From assembly GCF_013426205.1 (NCBI RefSeq), contig NC_089423.1, forward strand, positions 5,022,001-5,086,000: a stretch of 64,000 bases of DNA, read 5' to 3'. Both the position numbers and the translations under genes were made by a program. How positions within the stretch are numbered: position 1 is the stretch's first letter; every line of letters starts with the position of its first letter. Shown in pieces: positions 56,291 through 64,000 of the stretch. Below the pieces are notes generated by a model that was not told the origin of the DNA, ran no database searches, and saw nothing but the letters and a program-made list of their open reading frames with translations. Origin of the DNA: Metarhizium brunneum (Eukaryota > Ascomycota > Sordariomycetes > Hypocreales > Clavicipitaceae).

Positions 56291-57591
56291 ATGAGTAACG
56301 ACGGGTACCGAACGGTAGCCTACTTTGTAAATTGGTGAGTTGACTGTTCGGAGCTTTGTGAGAGAATCAACGAACTAACTGTGTTATCTAGGGCAATCTA
56401 TGCCCGAAAGCACAGGCCTCAGGATCTCCCTGTCGAGAATCTGACCCATGTTTTGTATGCGTTTGCGAATGTTCGGACCGATACTGGCGAAGTGTAAGTT
56501 TGCAAACACTCCATGTTATATCAATGGCACAAACGCTGATGAGTCCCAGGCACCTGACGGACACATGGGCTGATACAGATATCCATTGGGAAGGTGATTC
56601 GTGGAATGATACCGGCAATAACATCTATGGCTGTCTCAAGCAACTGAACCTCCTGAAGAAGCGCAACCGCAATCTCAAGGTTCTTCTCTCCATCGGCGGT
56701 TGGACCTACAGTGCCAATTTTAAGAACCCTGCCAGCACACCACAGGGTCGTGAGACGTTTGCCAAATCCTGTGTCGAGCTTCTGAAGAACCTTGGCTTTG
56801 ATGGCATTGACATCGACTGGGAGTATCCGCAAAATCCAGAGGAAGCACGCAACTATGTTGAGCTTCTCGCCGCCGTACGCCAAGAGCTTGATGCCTACGC
56901 TGCAAAGTGCGTTGATAACTACCACTTTGAGTTGACAGTGGCCTGCCCTGCAGGTCCCAATAACTACGAAAAGCTTGAAATTGCCGAGATGGACAAGTAC
57001 TTGGACTTTTGGAATTTGATGGCATACGACTATGCTGGTTCATGGGACTCTGTCAGTGGACACCAGGCCAATATTTACCCTGGCAACAACGCTTCCACGC
57101 CATTTTCTACCAATGCGGCGGTCGATTACTACACAAGTCATGGCGTTGCCGCTAACAAGATTGTGCTTGGCATGCCTTTATACGGGCGGGCTTTTGAAAA
57201 CACTGACGGTCCTGGAAAGCCCTTTCAGGGCGTGGGAGAAGGTACTTGGGAAAACGGCGTCTTTGACTATAAGAAATTGCCTCTAGAGGGCTCGGAGGAG
57301 TTCTCAGATGACCAAGCGCAAGCCAGTTACTGTTACAGCGCGGCCAACCGCAAGCTTGTGAGTTACGACACCGCACCCATGGCCAAGGCGAAGGCAGAGT
57401 ATGCCAAACAGAGGGCGCTAGGCGGAGCCATGTGGTGGGAGAGCAGCGGTGATAAGTCAGGATCAGACAGCTTGATCTCAACGGTCGTGGAGACGTTTGG
57501 CGGCCCGGGTTGTCTTCAAAAGCTGGACAACTGCATCACATACCCCGAGACTAAATACGATAACCTTCGAGATGGATTCCCAAACAATTAG
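56291..57591 (+). CDS. GH18 chitinase without signal peptide
   Basis: Endo- or exochitinase of glycoside hydrolase family 18, cutting beta-1,4 N-acetylglucosamine chains. Three exons (56291-56334, 56392-56493, 56550-57591) give 395 residues. The catalytic motif DGIDIDWE lies at 133-140, with Glu140 as acid/base. The conserved [29 protein letters not shown] and [14 protein letters not shown] are all present. The order and length match the fungal chit42-like subgroup A core. Unlike secreted chit42 the protein starts directly at the catalytic barrel ([15 protein letters not shown]) with no signal peptide or pro-region, so it is probably cytosolic or leaves by a nonclassical route. A chitin-binding domain is absent. 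Likely roles are wall turnover or recycling of chitin fragments. Confidence 0.94.
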
Positions 57592-58074
57592 GACAGCGAA
57601 GTAACGAGTAAAACCTATGTTGCCTTGGCAACCTAAAGAAAATATCCGAATTTTTCTAGAATAAATGCATCGACCATGTCAATTTGTCGCCGGTTACGTG
57701 AATACTTGGCCATAAACAAAGGCATGAATTCTACATGATTGGGCACCGTGCATCTCCATGAATTGCATGCACGCACTTTGTGGAGTACTTTTGGCCAATT
57801 TGAGCCCCGCCAGTATCAAGTATCGCCACGTGACCGCCACACAAAGTGGTACTAGTAGTAGTAGTAGTAGTAGCAAACTTTGGCTGGCCACTTGCACATG
57901 GTCCGTGCACGAGCTTAGAGCTGCCGCCAGAAAAATTTCCACAGGAAAAAAAGTGCAAATCAGTTGTATCTCAAGAGTCTGCATTCGAGAGCCTCACTGC
58001 ACCATTGAACATCTCTCGTCTCAGCTGCTCCAATTTAACCAGTCGGGGCATTGGCAAATTCGGGACGAGCCAAG
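57592..58074. other. Intergenic, promoter of NOP56
   Basis: Contains seven perfect TAG triplets at 57853-57873, about 200 bp upstream of the NOP56 start. No gene seen. Confidence 0.65.
57853..57873 (+). repeat. (TAG)7 microsatellite
   Basis: Seven tandem TAG units in the NOP56 promoter region. Likely length-variable between strains. Confidence 0.9.
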
Positions 58075-59739
58075 ATGTCGCACATTGATTATGCCCTCTA
58101 CGAGTCCCCTGTGGGCTATGCCCTCTTCCAGGTGGTGCATCAGTCTGATGCTGTTGGATTGAAATTGAAGGAGACTCAGGCCGCCGTCAATGACCTCGCC
58201 AAGTTTGGCAAGATGGTCAAACTGACCAATTTCAGTCCTTTCCGGTATGTGTACCTGGCATGTTTACTGCTGCTGTGCCACCACTTTACTTACTCTGTTG
58301 TTTTTTTTTCACAACAGCGGCCATGTCGAAGCCCTGGAGAACATCAACCTCGTCTCCGAAGGCATTGTTTCCGAATACCTCAAATCCGTCCTCGAGCTCA
58401 ATCTTCCCAAGGCCGGCAAAAAGACCAAGGTTGTTTTGGGCGTCTCGGAGAAGAACCTGGCCGGTGCCATCAAGAGCGAGTTCCCTGGACTGGAGTGCGA
58501 GACCGCCGATACCTCAGATATCGTTGGCGATGTCATCCGCGGCCTTCGCCTGCACGCCGACAAACTGCTGAAAGATCTGAAGCCGGGCGATATCGAGAAG
58601 GCTGGCCTGGGTATGGGGCACGCCTACTCCCGCGCCAAGGTCAAGTTCAGCGTCACCAAGAACGACAACCACATCATCCAGGCTAGCGCCACCATCGACT
58701 TTCAGGACAAGGGCGTGAACCAGTTTTTCATGCGTGTCAGGGAGTGGTACGGCTGGCACTTCCCGGAGTTGGTCAAGATTATCCCTGACAATTTGACCTA
58801 CGCCAAGCTTGTTCTCGCCATTGGAGACAAGAAAACTCTGAACGACGAGAAGCTGCACGATCTGGCTGCCATTCTCGGTGAGGACGGTGACAAGGCTCAA
58901 GCTATCATTGATGCTGCCAAGGTGTCCATGGGTCTGGACATTGCCGCTGCCGATTTGGAGATTATTGCTGGCTTCGCTGAGGCTGTTGTCAAGCAGGCTG
59001 AGAATCGCAAGACCACCTCTGCTTACTTGGAAAAGAAAATGGGACACGTCGCTCCCAATCTGCAGGCTCTGATCGGCACTCCTGTTGCTGCTCGCCTAAT
59101 CTCTCACGCTGGTTCCCTCACCAACCTGTCCAAATACCCCGCCTCTACCCTTCAGATTCTCGGTGCCGAGAAGGCCCTCTTCCGTGCCCTCAAGACCAAG
59201 AGCAACACTCCCAAGTATGGTTTAATCTACCACAGCAGCTTCATCGGCAAGGCTGGCGTACGCAACAAGGGTAGAATTTCACGGTACCTTGCCAACAAGT
59301 GCAGCATGGCTAGCAGGATTGACAACTTTTCCGAAGAGCCCTCAACACGATTTGGTGAGGCTCTCAGACAACAAGTCGAGGATCGCCTGGAGTTCTACGC
59401 CAGCGGCAAGAAGCCCGCCAAGAACGCTGATGTCATGGTATGTCGATGAACTTGAAACACTGAAGCTTGAATGCGGACGTCATTGCTAATCTGATTTGTT
59501 AGAAATCTGTCATGTCTGTTCTCGGCGACGGCGCTGGCAAAGACAGCGACGATGAGATGGCCGATGCTCCTGCTTCTGCCAAGAAGGAAAAGAAGGACAA
59601 GAAAGATAAGAAGGACAAAAAGGAGAAGAAGGAGAAGAAGCGCAAGCGTGATGAGGAAGAAGCTCCTCCAGCAGATGATGATGCCGAGAAGAAAAAGAAG
59701 AAGAAGAAGAGAAAGTCCAAGGCTGCCGACGAAGAGTAG
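58075..59739 (+). CDS. NOP56: Nop56, core box C/D snoRNP protein
   Basis: Nop56 pairs with Nop58, fibrillarin and Snu13 in box C/D snoRNPs that 2'-O-methylate and process pre-rRNA in the nucleolus. Three exons (58075-58244, 58318-59437, 59503-59739) give 508 residues. The N-terminal domain (YALYESPVGYALFQVV), the central coiled coil and the Nop domain (LISHAGSLTNLSKYPAST, GAEKALFRALK, GLIYHSSFIG, KGRISRYLANKCS) are complete. The C-terminus is a KKEK/KKDK-rich tail common to Nop56 and Nop58. The choice of Nop56 over Nop58 rests on the VKLTNFSPF and KSVLELNLPKAGKKTKVVLG stretches and overall wording. The last exon is only the tail, separated by a 65-bp intron. Confidence 0.95.
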
Positions 59740-60604
59740 AAATCTCTCACCGACTGTTAAACTGCTCAAAAATACTTTAAGTATCTTTTACTCGGGCATG
59801 CAGTGGATGATCAAGCCAAGACAGGAGAGCAGTCGTTGAAAGCTGGTCATGAGGGAATACCAAGTACCTGAGGATCAGACTGATAAGGAATCAAGCGGAC
59901 GCGGTCTGTTGATGGACGAAGTCTTTGGCATTTCTTACAGGCGGCTTGTTGCGATTTTGCTTGTGAGGGAGTTTTGCAGGATTCAGGCTTGCGGCGTTTG
60001 AGGGCATATGATATGGCTTTATATTTCAATAGTTTCTGAATTTGTTATTCATCGTGGTGTATGAAGTTGGCAACCTGTACTGTTGATGCAAGGATTAGAT
60101 TTTATTCAAGAATTCATAAACTGTTTCTCTTGCTTGGTGATGAAGTTACTTCCCAAACAGAGGTCCAGTATTCAGTCATGCATGATGGCGGTCTTGTATA
60201 GAGCTGCCTCGTCGTGGGCTATGCGTAGTGATACTACAATGAAATAGGCATGAACCAGAAGATCCTGACATTATCAACTAGCGTGCCGGCATAGCGAGAG
60301 AGTAATCATTCAGTAGAGTAGGGATTAATGCAGAGATCGAGGTCCAACCCCAGAGCCCACTTGGCATAGTGGAGAAGTTAAAAAGTCTACGCGGCTTGAC
60401 GAGCAGCCTGTCCAGCATATTACATCACGATAGCACCTTGAAGATGTGAACAGAAATAAACCAGTTAACCGTAGTCTCAGTCAAGCATTCATAATCAAAG
60501 CCCGGATGTGCTCTATGCTACATCAACGCCCAATTTTGTTTCGCATTACACGTTTTCCCCTCCCATGAACAGCCCACTCCAAAGCAGAAATCATGATCGT
60601 GCGC
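59740..60604. other. Intergenic between convergent genes
   Basis: The 3' flanks of NOP56 and the ubiquitin fusion gene. I looked for box C/D snoRNA signatures because of the neighbour, but found no paired C and D boxes that I could defend. No ORF is credible. Confidence 0.55.
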
Positions 60605-61753
<1,149 letters not shown>

Positions 61754-62561
61754 ATGGTCAAGAAGAGAAAGAACAAGTACGAATCCTCCCTCATCCTCTC
61801 CACCTCCACCTGGGTCACCACCTCGCTGCCAATGGACACAAGCTCTCGATAAGAGACGATGTTGCTTTTGCGCGCGAAATAACAAGAGACGCGCGATGGG
61901 GCAATTCTCTCCAGACCATTTACTAACGCCATCTCAGCGGCCGCAACAAGAAGGGCCGCGGCCACGTCAAGCCCATCCGATGCAGCAACTGCTCTCGCTG
62001 CACCCCCAAGGATAAGGCAATCAAGAGATTCACCATCCGCAACATGGTTGAGTCTGCCGCTATCCGTACGTTTAATCCCCGCCATTATCTCACGTGTGAT
62101 TGTTGCCTCTGGTCAATTCACACGGAGACGATCTTGGTGCCTTTTTTTTTTCAATCGGGCAATAGTGCTAACAATCCTCGGCAGGTGATATCTCGGATGC
62201 CTCTGTCTTCGCCGAGTACACGGTTCCCAAGATGTACCTGAAACTGCAGTACTGCGTCTCTTGCGCTATCCACGGCAAGATTGTCCGGTACGTTGTCTTT
62301 CCCGGGAGTGTGACAACTGCGCCTCGGCGTATGTGCTTCAGATGAACCTTGGCCGTACACCAGCAATTGGATACACTCCCCCCTCATATTCGCCATGACG
62401 CAAATGACCCGGTACGTTTCTTTACGATGTGCATGACTGACATGATTTTTGTGCTTGGCAGTGTCCGATCTCGCGTGGGCCGCCGCAACCGTGCTCCCCC
62501 ACCGCGTGTCCGCTACAACAAGGACGGCAAGAAGATCACCCCTACTGCACCTAAGGCTTGA
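61754..62561 (+). CDS. RPS26: 40S ribosomal protein eS26
   Basis: A small-subunit protein near the mRNA exit channel. Four exons (61754-61776, 61938-62065, 62185-62287, 62462-62561) give 117 residues. The typical start [19 protein letters not shown] is assembled across intron 1, and the zinc-binding cysteines lie in RCSNCSRC and LQYCVSC. The lysine- and arginine-rich end [19 protein letters not shown] is complete. Four exons with an ultra-short first exon of 23 bp are usual for fungal ribosomal protein genes. The largest intron is 174 bp; no snoRNA was recognised in the introns. Confidence 0.96.
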
Positions 62562-63110
62562 GTGGGTTTCATGATTGGGATGGAGTCTGGTGATGTTTTA
62601 CGTCTGCATTCAGTAAAAAGGATTAGATGAACAACTAGGGTTGAGAGTCTAGGGAGATTCCAAATTCAAATCGGACTACGTTTCTTGTCGTTGATGTGAA
62701 CTGTTGTCGTCTCTTTCACGTTTGAACTGTGACTGGTATGCTTCCTCGATGCAATGAGGGAGAGCTAATAGTAGTGTTGTGAATTCCACGCCATGGATGC
62801 GCTGCTGTCTTTGAGTTGGCTTTACTTGATGTTGCAAGTTGGGCTGCTCGCTGGTTCGGTTGATTACCGGATCGAAAAACATATATGTACAGCAAAGGGA
62901 TGTTGTTTGGGCAGTACAGTATACCCTCAGAACCGACCCCAAAGAAAAAATATGTCTTGCTTGTCAAATGCAAAAGATATTCGACTCAACCTTTTTGTGA
63001 CATTGGACAGGCTCCGGTTTGAAATTGCGCACACGCATCTCATTAATTGGAACAAGTGGTCGTCTACAGTGCCTACATAGATGGGAATACCCTATAGACT
63101 CAACACCAAC
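62562..63110. other. Intergenic between convergent genes
   Basis: The 3' flanks of RPS26 and the cysteine-rich protein gene. No gene seen. Confidence 0.6.
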
Positions 63111-64000
63111 TCAAATCAACGGTACCCCTTTCTGCGAACAAGCGTAGGGATCAAAGCAAACACCTCCTCCGCAGCAACTTCCAGTAAGACACTTGTACGT
63201 CTTATATCCCGCCTTTGCGCAATCATCATCGGACGTGCACCGGCTCACAAAGTTGGCGCACTCCATGTACTCAAACGCGATGGCGTCACCGCCCGGAGTC
63301 TGTCCACAAACACAATCTGAATCCCCAACAGTGGCGTTTTCCGGATACGAGCAGGTTCCCCGGGGCCTATTCAACGAAGACTTGCTACCGTTTTTACAGC
63401 AAGCTATTTGATTCGAGTCTTGAACAGTAATGTTGAATGGCTTGGGGTTTTCCGGCGCTGCCTTCAGCGACGTAATCGAGTCTATTGTAGTCACACCAGC
63501 TCGGAGGCTCATGTTGAGCGGGAGATCGCCAGCATGCAAGTCGTTGCAGATGTCACCCTCGAAACTTCGATACTTGTTGTACATGTTGATGTATTGCTCC
63601 AGTGTGCTGCTCCCTTGGCCAGGCGTGCCCGCCGTACCCTTGGCCAAGGCCTGTTTGAAGACATTCCATAGTTGGCCGTACTTTTTGACCGTGGCGTCAA
63701 CTTGGCTCTTTTGCGTCCCACTGAGAGGTAGCTGATATAGCTCCTCTTCGAGGGAATGCTCGTTGAGAAAATCTCGAGCCGTGGCTGCGAGAGTGGTCGC
63801 CACCGTGGACAGGTCGGGACAGGCTTCGCCGAATGGATCCGTGAACAAGAACCGAACAATGTCGTTGTTTACGGAGGCGCGACACCTACTATTTCCAGAA
63901 TCTGAGCCAGGGAATGGACACAGAAAAGTCCACTTGCCTGTGGATGAGTCCACCTCTGTGTCCATGCAGTCCGAATCGCCAACACTGAGGGTAGGATATG
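63111..64000 (-). CDS. Cysteine-rich, probably secreted protein (5' end outside window)
   Basis: Partial: the reading frame stays open to the window edge at 64000, so the N-terminus lies beyond it. About 296 residues are visible. The frame contains FLCPFPGSDSGNSRC, then a helical stretch (about residues 50-160), then a C-terminal cysteine-rich part with ACCKNGSK, DSDCVCGQTPGGD, CTSDDDCAKAG and CLTGSCCGGGVCF. VGDSDC occurs twice, once at the visible start and again near the end, suggesting an internal duplication. The density of paired cysteines suggests disulphides and secretion, but the signal peptide is not in view. No family is recognised; similar disulphide-rich proteins are common in the secretomes of plant- and insect-associated fungi. 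Confidence 0.8.
   Translation of the reverse strand, partial: YPTLSVGDSDCMDTEVDSSTGKWTFLCPFPGSDSGNSRCRASVNNDIVRFLFTDPFGEACPDLSTVATTLAATARDFLNEHSLEEELYQLPLSGTQKSQVDATVKKYGQLWNVFKQALAKGTAGTPGQGSSTLEQYINMYNKYRSFEGDICNDLHAGDLPLNMSLRAGVTTIDSITSLKAAPENPKPFNITVQDSNQIACCKNGSKSSLNRPRGTCSYPENATVGDSDCVCGQTPGGDAIAFEYMECANFVSRCTSDDDCAKAGYKTYKCLTGSCCGGGVCFDPYACSQKGVPLI

Noticed and set aside
59740..60604. snoRNA near NOP56
   Set aside because: No paired box C and box D with a terminal stem could be found by eye; a covariance search would be needed.

Overview
The window is nuclear DNA of a filamentous ascomycete, most likely a Sordariomycete of the order Hypocreales. The genes are single, with short GT-AG introns of about 50-230 bp, CTAAC-type branch points and no operons. 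The gene content also fits: Mto1/ApsB-type microtubule organiser, fungal homoaconitase of the alpha-aminoadipate lysine pathway, GH18 chitinase, zinc-cluster regulator and fungal DUF1479/DUF1993 proteins. The order is an inference. I joined exons by hand and checked that reading phase closes to a stop for every multi-exon model given.

Layout. 1-8.9 kb: arginase, a four-TM protein and a small Q/N-rich protein, separated by long intergenic stretches. 9.6-14.4 kb (minus): an unusually intron-rich homoaconitase (16 exons) and a twin CX9C Mdm35-like protein. 15.3-19.6 kb: a large Mto1/ApsB-like coiled-coil protein. 20-25.6 kb: deoxyribose-phosphate aldolase, divergent DUF1479 dioxygenase-like protein, and DUF1993 protein. 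25.6-31.6 kb: gene-poor, with a decayed Gfo/Idh/MocA oxidoreductase. 31.7-36.3 kb: Na+/H+ antiporter converging on a zinc-cluster regulator. 37-38.2 kb: a decayed, internally deleted copy of the essential splicing-factor gene RSE1/SF3B3. 39.8-51.3 kb: type II membrane protein with a lectin-like propeller, coiled-coil protein, a small two-exon gene, DUF885 peptidase, Mpv17-family protein and cytochrome P450. 51.3-56.3 kb: poorly resolved, with uncertain ORFs. 56.3-62.6 kb: cytosolic-type GH18 chitinase, then the ribosome-related genes NOP56, ubiquitin-eS31 (UBI3) and RPS26; the last two share a divergent promoter. The right edge cuts a cysteine-rich protein.

How genes work together. Most are unrelated housekeeping or accessory genes. 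Functional proximity is visible only for NOP56/UBI3/RPS26 (ribosome production) and loosely for arginase and homoaconitase (basic amino acid metabolism). There is no biosynthetic core enzyme, CRISPR array, intact transposon or recognised tRNA.

The strongest unexplained signals are a 9-bp motif, TACGGAGTA, present in ten exact copies (nine outside confident coding sequence); the intron-dense homoaconitase with one apparent GC-AG intron; and two decayed gene copies in the gene-poor belts.
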